Part shown: positions 11,911 through 22,843 of the stretch, one piece after another
Layout: each line of letters begins with the position of its first letter
How positions within the stretch are numbered: the stretch's first letter is position 1
Assembly (NCBI GenBank): GCA_951812925.1
Contig: OX638369.1
Location: forward strand, 64,618,228 to 64,682,227
From: Calliopum simillimum
Taxonomy: Eukaryota; Arthropoda; Insecta; Diptera; Lauxaniidae
DNA: 64,000 bases
Direction of reading: 5' to 3'
The notes under the pieces: generated by a model
Databases searched by the model: none
Told to the model about the DNA's origin: nothing
Seen by the model: the letters and a program-made list of their open reading frames with translations, nothing else
Program-made: the position numbers and the translations under genes

Positions 11911-12004
11911 GGCCGCACCAGGAATTGAATCCACGACCGTCCGTGTGATAGATTATTTTTACTTACATTTACCAACCTTTTAGACCACTACGCCAATGCC
12001 CGAT
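11911..12004 (-). other. tRNA-like module (tRNA-derived, with insertion)
   Basis: On the minus strand 'GGCATTGGCGTAGTGGTCTA' (A-box-like, D-arm) and 'CGTGGATTCAATTCCTGG' (B-box, T-arm) are separated by a longer than normal middle. A T-run follows ('GGCCAGTTTTTTTC'). Not a functional tRNA by eye. Confidence 0.55.
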
Positions 12005-12109
12005 GATATGAAGAGGTATTAAATTTGTATACCTATTAAGCAAATGTTGTCCAAACAGAATTTGACATATGAATTCTCCTACAGCCTTACATAAAATCAT
12101 AGTGCAATT

Positions 12110-12550
12110 AGTTTTAATTCCAATAAGTAAAAGTAAAATAAAAAAGGTTGAATAAAAAATATTTTAATAATAAAAAAAACAATAAAGCAAAAAAATAAAA
12201 ATAAAGCAAAAAAAAAATAACGGGCTGGATTCGAACTCACGTTGTTCTTACAGCGGTCTTACATGGAATCATTTTGTAATCATTTCAATTCAATTGAACA
12301 GAAGTAAATTAATAAGAGAAAGGAAAACAGAAAAGTGAAATAAAAGATGTTAAATAAAAAATATTTAAAAAAAAGCAAAAAAATAAAAACAAGTCAAAAA
12401 AAATCACCCGGGCTAGGTTTGAACCCACGTTGTTCTTACTGCAGTGTTATAAAAAATCATTGTGAAAGTGCTTCTAAATTTCTATGGGGGACAAGCACTT
12501 TTGAATTGCTTGGATCAGAAGCGCTAGAAATTTTTGCTCTTGGGAAATCA
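12110..12550 (-). repeat. two tandem copies of an A-rich/tRNA T-arm repeat
   Basis: T-arm-like blocks 'GAGTTCGAATCCAGCCCG' (complement of 12221-12238) and 'GGGTTCAAACCTAGCCCGGG' (complement of 12407-12426) are each preceded on the plus strand by A-rich 'AATAAAGCAAAAAAATAAAA'-type sequence and followed by 'ACGTTGTTCTTAC'. The second copy continues with 'AAGTGCTTCTAAATTTC' and 'TCAGAAGCGCTAGAAATTT'. A third copy is at 43.6 kb. The open frame 12347-12628 is a by-product. Confidence 0.65.
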
Positions 12551-13471
12551 CAACACTATTTTCACTTTTTTCACTTGATCAAAAATACCAAATTAAAAGT
12601 ACAAAAATGTATCCCTCATATCTCTTGAGTGTAGGACATAACTCCTATGGATGTAGATTTTCTCTTCGATTAAATGTTTTTTAGTAGAAAATGTGACATG
12701 AACTGAAAATCAAATGCAGTAAAAAGCAAATACAGTAAAAAGCTAACTTTTGATGTATCCTCCGGGCTTCTTGTTAAATACCAACTTTGAAGTAAATGAA
12801 ACTTAATTTCTTTTTTAGCGTTTTTTGATGAACTGCTCTCTTACAGTTCTGTGTAAAACTGAATGCTCAACTTTAAACTTTGGGAAACTGGTTTGCTACG
12901 AATATCTAATTTAGAATGTCAACTACTTAACTGGTATTTGACACACAAATATATCGAAACCAAAAAAGTAAAAAAAAAAAAAAAACAACAAAACCCGTAT
13001 TTATTATCAATTAAAAATTCGACTACACAACTGTGGCTGCCAACACAGCCAACCCAAATTCAAAAATGCATCGGTGCGAGTACACACACACTCCGATAGA
13101 CAAACTCAGAAATGATTTAAATTCATTTCTAAAAGTCAGAAAATGCAAGCAACGACACAAACTTGTTTACTCAATGTATATCAAATGATTCGAATATACA
13201 TTTTAGTTCTTGACAACCAAAGAGAGACTGAAGTCAAAGTTCTGTCCGTTTAGTGCCACAGGTTTATGGAATGGTTGGTTTCATAATCATAAAAGAATTT
13301 CTTGACATATGCCGAAATTCCAATATGAAGAATATTCAATAAGGTCTTTGCTGTATGATAGATGTCACGCCCTCCTATTTTGTAAATGTAAAGACTTTTC
13401 TAAAGAGGTTGTGTTTCAGCCATGATGGTGGTCTGACCATCACTGATTTTTAATTTGTAGTAGAAATAAAA
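12551..13471. other. no gene seen
   Basis: Open frame 12863-13099 runs through an A-tract and low-complexity sequence; I see no family. A diverged 'ATGTCACGCCCTCC' at 13361-13374 could be a stray INE-1 unit. Confidence 0.4.
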
Positions 13472-14231
13472 CTAGTAAGGGTGCCTGGTCAAACATTAAA
13501 TGCCCTATTTTGAAAATTTTGCTTATATGGAAGGTGCCACGCCCTCTTACCTAAGTTCACCCAGTTTTTGCTCAGAGCTTGCATTTATAGTCCTTAGCAT
13601 CTGTGTGCAATTTAGTGGGATTGTCTCAAAAAACTTTTTGAGTATAGCGTTTTGAAACTTTGCTTCTATCGGAGATGCTACACAGTCTTGTCCGAGTTCA
13701 TCAAGTTTTTCTTCAGAGCTTGCGTTTATAGTTCTTTGTGTCTAAGTGAAATTTAGTTGGGTTATCTCAAAATCGTTTTCAGTATAGTGTTTTGAAACTT
13801 TTGCTTATATGAGAGGTGCCACGCCTTCTTGTCCGAATTTGCCTAGTTTTTGCCCAGAGCTTGCACTAACCATTCCTAGTATTTATGTTTATTGTGGTTG
13901 CATTTTCGTGAAAAATACTCTTAAAGTTGCATTTTGAATATATTTTTTGTTTGGGCGGTAGGCGTGTCCGTTGACCGATATCGCTCATTTTCAATTTCTC
14001 TAGCTCGACAAATCCACTGTACAAAAATTCATCGAATTATCTTGCGTATTTTTCCCGTAAAAAATATTTCCACAGACGGACAGCCTGCCAGCCAGCCAGA
14101 CGGACATGGCTATATCGACTCAGGAGGTGACGCTTATCAAGAATATATATACTTTTCTCTACCTGCCACTCCTACTTCTTTGCGTTACAACTGGAAGGAC
14201 AAAGTGAATATACCCTGGGTGTAGGGTATTA
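13472..14231 (-). mobile_element. INE-1/DINE-1-like Helitron, copy A
   Basis: Read on the minus strand it starts with the 'TACCCTACACCCAGGGTATA' block, passes 'TTCTTGATAAGCGTCACC', 'GAGTCGATATAGCCATGTCC' and a GTCT/GGCT microsatellite, then central ~140-bp units with the 'CGTGGCACCT' phrase, and ends '...CCTTACTAG' next to T. The open frame 13934-14224 has the same peptide phrases as the other copies and is a property of the repeat. Confidence 0.85.
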
Positions 14232-15263
14232 AAAGATTTTTAACGGAAAAAAAGTGGTATGGCATTAGTTTATTATACAAAATGTTTATAAAAAGATACT
14301 CACGCATTCATCTAATTCGATTTCGATTGGATTTTAATCGAATCGAGATTTTGCTATCATATAAGGAAGGGTGATTGAGTCGAAATGTGGAATTTAATAC
14401 AATTTTCTGATATAGCCAATTCACATTTCTAAATCTCGAACTAAACTTACTTGATTCGGAGTGAACCCACTGTAAGTTACGTAGTTCTGCTTTTACGAGC
14501 AATAAATTCTTAAAATCATAGTTCATTCTCTCTACATACAGACTGAAAATGCAGCGGTGCAGTTATAAAAATTTATTCAAATGGAAAAACTGATACAAGA
14601 AAAAAATAACAATTTGGCAACTATGTATTTAAAAACCCACATTTTATGAGTTACTGCGGAAGCGCTACCGTAACGCAGACTCTTTGCTGTTGTCTGAATA
14701 AATATTTGCAATAAGACTGCAAAATAAAAAATTTAAAAAAAAAAAAACACATTACAGCAGAAAATGTCAGACAATACATTTAATATGCGTGAACGTAAAA
14801 GGCTTTTAACCGGAGCAACCCGGCAGAGGAGGCTATGTCCTTGTCATTCAGGAAGCCACCAATAGTTTCGTGTAGAGCTCAATATTTTGCAGTTTTTAAA
14901 CAAAAATTTGGTAGAAGGAGTTTTTTTTATCTATTTTTCAATTTATACTGTAACTTCATTGTTTTTGTTATCAATTAAAGTGAAACTGATAACTGAGCGG
15001 GGTAACTTCAGCCGGGAGATTTTGTATTTCCACATTTTTGCTTAAATTTATTTTTCAATCAGGTAAAGCTTTCTACATATTGGCCGTTTATTTTTAAAGT
15101 GGGTCAAATCCAAAACGAAGTAATGTCATATTGTGAATTGGCTGACATTTTGTTAGAAATGAATAAAATGGTTCTCTGTTTCCACGAAAAGTTTAATTGA
15201 TAGTGTGGAATTGATGGCGTGGTCAAATCGCACATAATGTGTAAAACATTACTGATGTTTTTC
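14232..15263. other. no gene seen
   Basis: A small frame at 14764-14862 (33 codons) is too short to call. A-run at 14735-14748. Confidence 0.4.
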
Positions 15264-15533
15264 AGATTTTTATGTTGCGCCTGATTAGCCTTTTGCTAAA
15301 GTTGACCGAATTTCTGTTGTAGTTACTATTACGGCCAAACGGATATGCACGAAATTTGGAACAAATAATACTTAGCCTAAGTAACTTAGGGTTGTGATCT
15401 GATTGGGATTAAAATGGGCTTAATGTTTACGCCTATTTAGGCTTATCTGTACTTTATTTCATGTGATTAGCTTTATCTGTTTGGCAGTCGGTCAACTTTA
15501 TCAAAAGGCCAATCAGGCCTCAACATAAAAATC
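15264..15533. mobile_element. MITE/foldback remnant
   Basis: 'CAGATTTTTATGTTG' + 'CCTGATTAGCCTTTTG' at the left is inverted at the right ('CAAAAGGCCAATCAGGCC' + 'CAACATAAAAATC'). The left half (15264-15420) recurs at 63.8-64.0 kb, so the family is dispersed. Confidence 0.65.
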
Positions 15534-16093
15534 AGTTAAAATTTTTTCCACATTGATGACAGCTGTCAAAATTCAGAGTTGCTACTTGCACGAAAACAAA
15601 ATTATACAAAATTTAAAAAGTGCAATCTTATTGGGACACCCTACCAGGGGCAGGGGGGTACAAGAAAAATTAAATATGTACATAATACATATATATGGCT
15701 TTTTCCCATCTTTCTGGCAACATATGGATTCCGCGCCAAAAAAAACTGCCCCGGCTTTGAGGTCAAGAATGAATCAAGCTAATTTTTGATACCTTATTTC
15801 AGAGAGAGCGTTCTGCATCGATCGAAACAAATGGTAGTCAGACGGGGCAAGGTCTGGGCGATAAGGCGAGTGAGCCAAAACTTCCCAACCACTGTTTTCC
15901 AAATATTTTTTAACCGGTATTGCAACATGAGGCCGAGCGTTGTCACGATGGAAAAATATGGATTCAGGTCTGGTCGCATATTCCGGGCGTTTTTCGTTGA
16001 TTGCTCTCTTCAAAAGGATCAATTGTGTTCGATAGAGGTCCCCTGATCCTGATCTGATCCACCAAACGAACCACTTTTGACACACTCTAACCT

Positions 16094-16102
16094 CTGGATC
16101 AT
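16094..16102. repeat. 9-bp target-site duplication, left copy
   Basis: CTGGATCAT, identical to 17733-17741, flanks the foldback element 16103-17732. Confidence 0.85.
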
Positions 16103-17732
16103 TAGGCTGACCCAAAAAAACTAAAGGTGTTCCGATTTTAGGTGCTCAGCACTCAAAATGTTCGGTATGGTCTAGAAACTACGTATGTAAATTTTGGTAA
16201 AAAAATATTGAGATTTAGCACTCGCGCAAGCTCGATAAGTAGCGCTGCCTTGATCGTACGAGATTGGGGTTCTTTCAGCCCGTGGAAATTGATAAAAAAG
16301 GATTGGAACAATTTTTTTTTCTATCCTACTTTATGTTTTCGAGGTCGCTGAAGACAATGGCATTGCCAGTTTATGGAAAAGATTCCAAGATTTCAAGATA
16401 TTTAAGATATCTCTCTCGAAAAAAAAAAAATTGAGATTTTTGTTAGATTAAATTGCCATTAATCGTAGGAACATTTTTTATTTTTGTTTCTCGGAATGTA
16501 GTCTTGTAGCCTAAATTGTCACGAACAAAATGATTGGTCGCACAATATTTTTTGACAAAATCTTCTCGAGATATCGGCCACAGACTGAACCGCCGTCCTG
16601 CCGGTCACTGGGGATATCTGCCGATTTTACGCTATTTTCATTGATTTTTGAGATCCTACCTTGTACTTTCGACGTCGCTGGAGATGCGGAAACACTTATT
16701 TTTACGATAAAATGCAAGTGTTTCAAAACATTCATGATATTCCTATGATAAATTTCCCTAGTGGGATTTCCAATGAAAAGCAGAACTAGCTCTAAAACCT
16801 CGACATAATTTTTCCGCGCATGATTCATCTGGAGCTAGTGATTGATGTCCATCGCGGTTTTCTTCTGGAAAGGTGCCAATATCTCCCAAATTTTTCAGTG
16901 GAAGATAGAAAAATTAATTCAGTGGAAGATAGAAAAATTTGGGAGACATTTGCACCTTTCCAGAAGAAAACCGCGATGGTCATCAATCACTAGCTCCAGA
17001 TGAATCAGGCGCGGAAAAATTATGTCGAGGTTTTAGAGCTAGTTCTGCTTTTCATTGGAAATCCCACTAGGGAAATTTATCATAGGAATATCTTGAATGT
17101 ATTGAAACACTTGCATTTTATCGTGAAAATAAATGTTCCCGCATCTCCAGCGACGTCGAAAGTACAAGGTAGGATCTCAAAAATCAATGAAAATAGCGTA
17201 AAATCGGCAGATATCCCCAGTGACCGGCAATACGGCAGGACGGCGGTTCAGTCTGTGGCCGATATCTCGAGAAGATTTTGTCAAAAAATATTGTGCGACC
17301 ACTCATTTTATTCGTCACAATTTAGGCTACAAGACTACATTCCGAGAAACAAAAATAAAAAATGTTCCTACGATTAATGGCAATTTAATCTAACAAAAAT
17401 CTCAAACTTTTTTTTTTCGAGAGAGATATCTTAAATATCTTGAAATCTTGGAATCTTTTCCATAAACTGGCAATGCCATTGTCTTCAGCGACCTCGAAAA
17501 CATAAAGTAGGATAGAAAAAAAAATTGTTCCAATCCTTTTTTATCAATTTCCACGGGCTGAAAGAACCCCATTCTCGTACGGTCAAGGCAGCGCTACTTA
17601 TCGAGCTTGCGCGAGTGCTAAATCTCAATATTTTTTTACCAAAATTTGCATACGTAGTTTCTAGACCCTACCGAACATTTTGAGTGCTGAGCACCTAAGA
17701 TCGGAACACCTTTAGTTTTTTGGGTCAGTCTA
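16103..17732. mobile_element. foldback / Mutator-like (MULE) element with ~795-bp inverted arms
   Basis: Left arm 16103-16896 and right arm 16932-17732 are inverted copies with roughly 95% identity by eye. Ends read 'TAGGCTGACCCAAAAAAAC' and, inverted, 'TAGACTGACCCAAAAAAC'. The 35-bp centre is a partial duplication of 'CAGTGGAAGATAGAAAAATT'. A perfect 9-bp duplication (CTGGATCAT) flanks it, and removing element plus one duplication rejoins the mariner frame. Long inverted repeats with a 9-bp TSD are typical of MULE-related foldback elements such as Drosophila FB. The open frames 16511-16828 (-) and 17000-17377 (+) are mirror images in the two arms and are probably not genes. Confidence 0.85.
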
Positions 17733-17741
17733 CTGGATCAT
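17733..17741. repeat. 9-bp target-site duplication, right copy
   Basis: CTGGATCAT, identical to 16094-16102. Confidence 0.85.
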
Positions 17742-18250
17742 ATTCAGCATAAGCTTCCGTGAGCAATTGATAAGCTTCTGTTGCATTTTTTTTTTAAATT
17801 AAAAACTGTCCCGCAAATGCTGTTTTGTTGGTATGTATTTCGACATTTTCAGCGTAATTAAAAAAAATTTTTATATCAACTGCTGTTCACTTTGACAGAT
17901 CGAATCTAGTAGAATTCTTGACGCTATTTAAGATAGCTTTCAATGACAACAAATCAGTACATATATTAGTAATGCCATCTAGTAGCAAAACGAACTTTTT
18001 AAGTTATAGATCCAATATGATTGTACTTCACAATGAAGATAGAAGGAAGAATATTAAAGAATTTTTGTTTAGTGCAAGAATGTCAGTATATGAATATATT
18101 TAACTTTTAGATTTATTCCAATGGCAAATCGAACATATCAATATTTTGACGTTTTGAAAAGTGTTACCGCCAGATTTATATTTTGATTTTCCTGTTAGTG
18201 TGGGTATTTTTTTAATTTGTTCGCAGCATTAGAATTGCGAATTAAAGTTT

Positions 18251-18690
18251 ACTAGAATCGCCTAATTGTCAAAATCTGACCACAAATGTATAAAGTACTT
18301 TCGGTACTTTTTGGACAGTTTTAATACGTTTTTGCTATTTGAGACAAAATAGAAAAGTTCATTTATCATCCCTGATACAACGACTTATGGGAAACGAAAA
18401 GAAAACAAAAATCATGAAGTCAGTGTCAGTCAGCTTTTTTTTGTCTCTTTGTGCTGTATCCTCTTTTCAGCTCTGTGTGACCGCGTATTTTGTCGTTGTA
18501 AATATTGAAAAATTTTTATTTAATTTTGCCAGGCTTAAGCACAACATATTAAAATAATTTTAACTTTGTGCACATCTACACATAAATATCTTTCTAATGA
18601 CATTTAATTCAAGGTCGTGCTCTATTTCTAACATAGTAAAATAGGTAAGACAAATTTTTGTGTGTTGCGTATTTATATATAGATAGCAGA
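18251..18690 (+). repeat. dispersed repeat, copy 1
   Basis: Starts 'ACTAGAATCGCCTAATTGTC' and continues colinearly with 57536-57930. Shared blocks include 'GTATCCTCTTTTCAGCTC', 'TGTGACCGCGTATTTTGT', 'TTTTGCCAGGCTTAAG' and 'TTTCTAACATAGTAAAA'. No coding; family unknown. Confidence 0.75.
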
Positions 18691-18979
18691 AAATCCATTC
18701 AAAATTTCATGTTTTCACATGCAACATTGTCGCCTTCAACACACAATATTTTATATTAAATAAGTCTTAAATAATAATTACAAATATCATTATCTCTTTT
18801 TAATTGCTTAAGCTAAATTGAAGTTTAACTGAGTAAATACCATTTCTCGGAAATTCTTTCAATGGGTGCGATACATAGAAATGCAACGATGCCTTTAGTG
18901 AAACTTTACCTCCCATTCGTACTGTTGTATTTTAGAATTTTCATCAAATTCCCAACTTTGATAATGAAGAGTCTCATGC

Positions 18980-19225
18980 ATGGCTTCACAAACATGGACA
19001 AAGTGTCAACTCAAGCCTGATGTAATTTATTCAAGCCAAAGTAATGCTTGTAATCAAATCAACACAATTGAACAACAACATCAAAAACAAAATCCTAGTA
19101 AAGTTGAGTACAGTGATGCCATTTCTCTTATGATGTGGCAACTTGAATGTTCACAGAAATTGCTGAGATTTGACTTAAAGAAACAAATTGAAGCAACTTA
19201 TTTGATTCTACGAAACTGCGAATAA
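18980..19225 (+). CDS. candidate short ORF, possible BESS-like C-terminal helix
   Basis: 81 codons from ATG to TAA. The first half is Gln/Asn-rich ('EQQHQKQNP'). The end 'AISLMMWQLECSQKLLRF' + 'DLKKQIEATYLIL' has spacing of hydrophobics like a BESS/protein-interaction helix, as found at the C-terminus of MADF-BESS proteins and Harbinger accessory proteins. That resemblance is weak and by eye only. No splice acceptor keeps the frame open upstream: a TGA is met about 20 bases before the ATG. It may be a terminal exon fragment or chance. Confidence 0.2.
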   Translation: MASQTWTKCQLKPDVIYSSQSNACNQINTIEQQHQKQNPSKVEYSDAISLMMWQLECSQKLLRFDLKKQIEATYLILRNCE

Positions 19226-19475
19226 AATTTATTGGAATAAATTCTATCTGTGAAAAATTAAACCTGCAGCCAAAAAAAAAATAGAGGGTACATCCCCCAA
19301 CACCATGGATTTTGGGGATGATAAAAAATATTTATTTGTTCATGTTTCAATTTCCTATAGTAAAGAAAATTAAATAATCTATCTTTTTGCCGAAGAAACC
19401 AACCGAAAATATAAATTTTATATTGAGTACCAAGCTTTGAATGACCACGCCAAGAATAGCAAAAATTGAAAATCG

Positions 19476-20174
19476 TGGGGTAAAGTGGGAAACTTTCAAA
19501 ACTCATTAAAACTAACACAAATGTTGTAGCAAAGTTCTAATATCTATATTGTTATTTTTCTTTTGTCACCTCACTTTTACCAATACTCTCATCAAGTGCA
19601 GTAACGATACGATACAAATTGGATTTTTTTGATTGTTTTCAACATTTCCAACAAATCATCGGGATCTGTAGCTATATAATTAGTTTTTTTTTCACGTATT
19701 TTCTCGGCATAATTAAAAAGCGTTTGAAATAAATGCACAACACTTATTTGGATCATGATATACTAAGTATTAGTATATAACGTTGACAAGTGGAGACGAG
19801 CAATTGTCAAATACTATTTGCCACTTTACCCCGACACCACATTTTGCATAAAACGTGAGCTGTATTATTTCACTCTATGAATCACACGGGATTACTTTTG
19901 AATTATCAAAATTAAGACTTCAAACAATATTTTTAGTGTACTTACAATCGGTTTATCTCCAAAAACAGTAAAAATATCGATGTCCAAAAATTTTAAAATC
20001 AAATTCCAATATCACTTAAGCCTTTACAAAATTCCAAGGAGCACAAAAATACATTTGCACGCGTCGGTATACCATAAAGATATCCTTACGGTCATTACAA
20101 ATACATGTCAGTAGCGCATGACAACTATACTTTGATAGTTTGCTTCGAAAGGGACATTTCCTACTTTACCCCCA
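19476..20174. mobile_element. TIR element with G-rich ends
   Basis: 'TGGGGTAAAGTGGGAAA' at the left and its inverted form 'TTTCCTACTTTACCCCCA' at the right; a third inverted copy 'GCCACTTTACCCCGAC' lies inside at 19819-19834. No target duplication seen. TIR style matches the elements at 22.6 and 37.9 kb. Confidence 0.6.
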
Positions 20175-21529
20175 AAGTTATTCAGAACAGTCCCCTAAAT
20201 CTTAAATTTTCCGGTGTTCTACAGATCTCCAACCAACCTGTATAATACTGAAAATGCTGATCCTTTGATAGCATCTATGTAATTCGAAGCCTATTTTTTC
20301 ATACATCTAGCTATGTCGGCTTTATAGACTCTTTGATCTTAACAGCCTGTTTTATAGATGATTTAAATTTCTAAACCATTCCAGTTTATACAAGTTTTCT
20401 TATGATATTCTCAACCTTCATGATGAGAGTATAAAACGTGAATCCTTCTTTTTTTGGTTTGAAATCGAATAATACCTTGAGTTAAGGTTTGCTGTTAGTT
20501 TAATTTTTCGGAGTTCGATATCCCGTTTAATATGAAAAACTTATCGTTTTTTACTATGTACTTGGTAAAAATGGCAACACTACCTTTTGAACAAATGCAG
20601 TGTCGGATTAAAGTATTTTACAACTAAGGGCAAAGAAAACCGAAATTTATTAATTAACTCTTATAATTTTAAAATTAAAATTATGATGTTGACCTTTTTT
20701 TATGATGTTTATCATTTGAATTGTTGAAATGATGAGCTAAAAAAACGTTCTAACAAATCTATCGCTATACATAGGTTCAAGCTATTACGGCATTTAAGTT
20801 AAGCCGCCTCTGGGCAAAAATATTAGGAAAAACAAAAATGTAAAAACAGTCACTGAAGAGACTCAGATGTGACAAGATGCAAAGGCCAAATGGGAATCTG
20901 TTGCCTTCCGCCTTCTCACCAACCATGCCATGCGACCATGTCAGCAGCAGTTTTTGGTTTGAATTTTAATCAAATTCCTTATTGTTGCGGAACAACTTTC
21001 GTTTGTTGTGTGCACATTGTCTTTGTTGTTTTACTCCATTGTTGCCATTGATGCTTCTATTGCTGGTTTGGTTTTTGGCCATCGACCGTTAAGCTCTCTA
21101 GGAAGCCACGTGCTTGGTTTATACAGGATGACACACAAGAGTTGATTTTTTTTTTTAATTTAATGTTTTTTTATTGTTGTTTTCTTTTGAGAAGCGCGTT
21201 ATTTTTGGAAAATTCAAAAAGTAAACAAAAAAAAAAAAAATGTTCAGCATTGGTTGAAAATCGCAATACTTGGCCGTTTTAAGTGACATGCATATATGGC
21301 TGTATCGAAAAAAATCAAACACAAGTCGACAGCTTCTTCCGTTTCCTATAGGTTGTAAAAAAAAAAAACTGTTGTGCAAAATTTCAGGCAGCTTTTTGCC
21401 GAAAAAATGTTTTTTATAAAATTTTTTAGAAATTTGTTTTACGAAAACGCTATATTGGAGACGAAAATTGTAGAGATGCGTATGTATGTAGTTATCGCTG
21501 AAGTGCAATGTCAGTTCCCAATGGGGAAT
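20175..21529. other. no gene seen; partly unique DNA
   Basis: 20860-21120 is less AT-rich and non-repetitive (CATGCCATGCGACCATGTC and TTGTTG-rich blocks), so it could be host non-coding sequence. The minus frame 21155-21541 crosses poly-A tracts and is not supported. Confidence 0.35.
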
Positions 21530-22320
21530 GGAGCGCATCAATAGCGCTTCTGAAGCGCTCTAAAGCAGCAGTAAAGCGCATCTCTCTCGTTTCCAAAAGC
21601 GCTGAAATTAACATTGGCATGTCATTGGAAGGAAGCGCTTCGTTCTCGCTACCAGAAATGCTCTTTGGATGCGCATCGCTTTCGCATCCAGAAATGCTGT
21701 TTGGTCGCTCTCGCATTCAGAAATGCTCTTTGGATGCTTTTTGGATGACAATAAAAATATTTAAAAAAATATTTTTTAATTGAAATTTTACGTCTTTCAT
21801 TCACCACAAAGACTCATCAGACTATTTTTTTTTTTTATGTTATTATAATTATTTTTATTTTACTAAATTAATTATAATTGAAAAATTGCAAGTTGAAAAA
21901 CTTTTGTGTTTGGTCTGGGCCGGAGTTGAACCGAGGACCTCACGGTTGCTACAACTCCCAATCGCAGTGCCAGTCGCTAGACCACTGCTCCATCCTCGCG
22001 CTCTTACGAAGCCGACTTATTGATTTATTTTGTTTTGTACGTTAATACGTGACCGAAAGCGCTTCGATCTCGCTACCAGAAATGCTCTTTGGATGCGCAT
22101 CGCTCTCGCATCCAGAAATGCTCTATGGATGCGCATCGCTCTCGCTACCAGAAATGCTCTTTGGATGCGCATCGCTCTCGCTACCAAAAATGCTCTTTGG
22201 ATGCGCATCGCTTTGCCTACCTGTAGCGCAGAAAATATGCGCATACAAATCAGCTCTTTAGATGCGAGAAGGACGCGCATCGCTATTGCATCTTGGGGAT
22301 GCGCATCGATATTTTCTGTT
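21530..22320. repeat. 36-bp minisatellite in two blocks around a tRNA-like module
   Basis: Unit of 36 bp built on 'GCTACCAGAAATGCTCTTTG' + 'GATGCGCATCGCTCTC'. About 2.5 units lie at 21645-21740 and 4-5 units at 22055-22215, with AGCGCTTC motifs at both outer sides (21543-21560, 22056-22063). Since 36 is a multiple of 3, several frames stay open on both strands, giving repetitive peptides such as 'SLPEMLFGCA'. These are unlikely to be real proteins. Confidence 0.85.
21914..21998 (-). other. tRNA-like module (long-variable-arm type)
   Basis: On the minus strand 'ATGGAGCAGTGGTCTAGCGA' (A-box-like) and 'CCTCGGTTCAACTCCGG' (B-box, T-arm with 3-4 bp stem) are separated as in a tRNA with an extended variable arm. 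Acceptor pairing is not convincing. It sits between the two minisatellite blocks. Confidence 0.6.
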
Positions 22321-22843
22321 GGGTTCTTGAAAGCTTTGTCCACGTATTGTTCATTAAAGACCACTTGAAGTGAGAATGTATAATATGAATATAAATTGGA
22401 TTGCTTGAATTAAAAACAAACATTTTGCGTCATCGTACCACTGAAATATCTTTTAGGTAAAAAAAAGTTTCACAATTTTATTAATGAGTTCCAGCGAGAG
22501 CAGTATAGTAGCATTTTTTATATGTATATGAAATTTGGCAACTTTATGTTCGAAAAATCGGTAGGGTAAGGGAGGGAAATATGGACTACGTGGGTAATAT
22601 GGACCACACGGGTATTTCCCACTGCATACATAGGATTTACCGTTATTCATGTTCAAACTTAGCGCTAATACCTAAAGCTTATAATAGGGCGATTTTAGCG
22701 TTCGGTGAAGTCGCATATTTCTGTAAAGTTGATTTTTCTAAAAAAAAGATCAGTGATAATGTTTTTCTAGTGAGTATATTCCATTATTTCACTTTAAAAA
22801 CATCGCGTTTTAAATAAATGGTTAATTATATAAAGTCAGTGAA

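Larger units (their letters stand above)
15640..17870 (-). pseudogene. mariner (mauritiana-like) transposase relic, split by a foldback element
   Basis: Minus-strand mariner. The N-terminus 'MSKYIPTKQHLRDSF' begins at 17846, followed after a frameshift by 'AYAEYDP'. The gene is then broken by element 16103-17732 and resumes at 16102 with 'DPEVRVCQKWFVW'. An internal deletion joins the N-terminal helix-turn-helix region to 'GDLYRTQLILLKRA'. Next come 'HRDNARPHVA' (second catalytic Asp) and 'PDLAPSDYHLF' (third Asp, 34 residues later), then frameshifted C-terminal sequence ('FLTSKPGQFF' / 'MLPERWEKA') to about 15690. The first catalytic block is lost. A degenerate TIR may lie near 15640-15660. 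Inactive. Confidence 0.9.

Noticed and set aside
22017..22364. Repetitive open frames on both strands (SLPEMLFGCA / RAMRIQRAFLVA type)
   Set aside because: Produced by a 36-bp minisatellite whose length is a multiple of three; no start context or domain.
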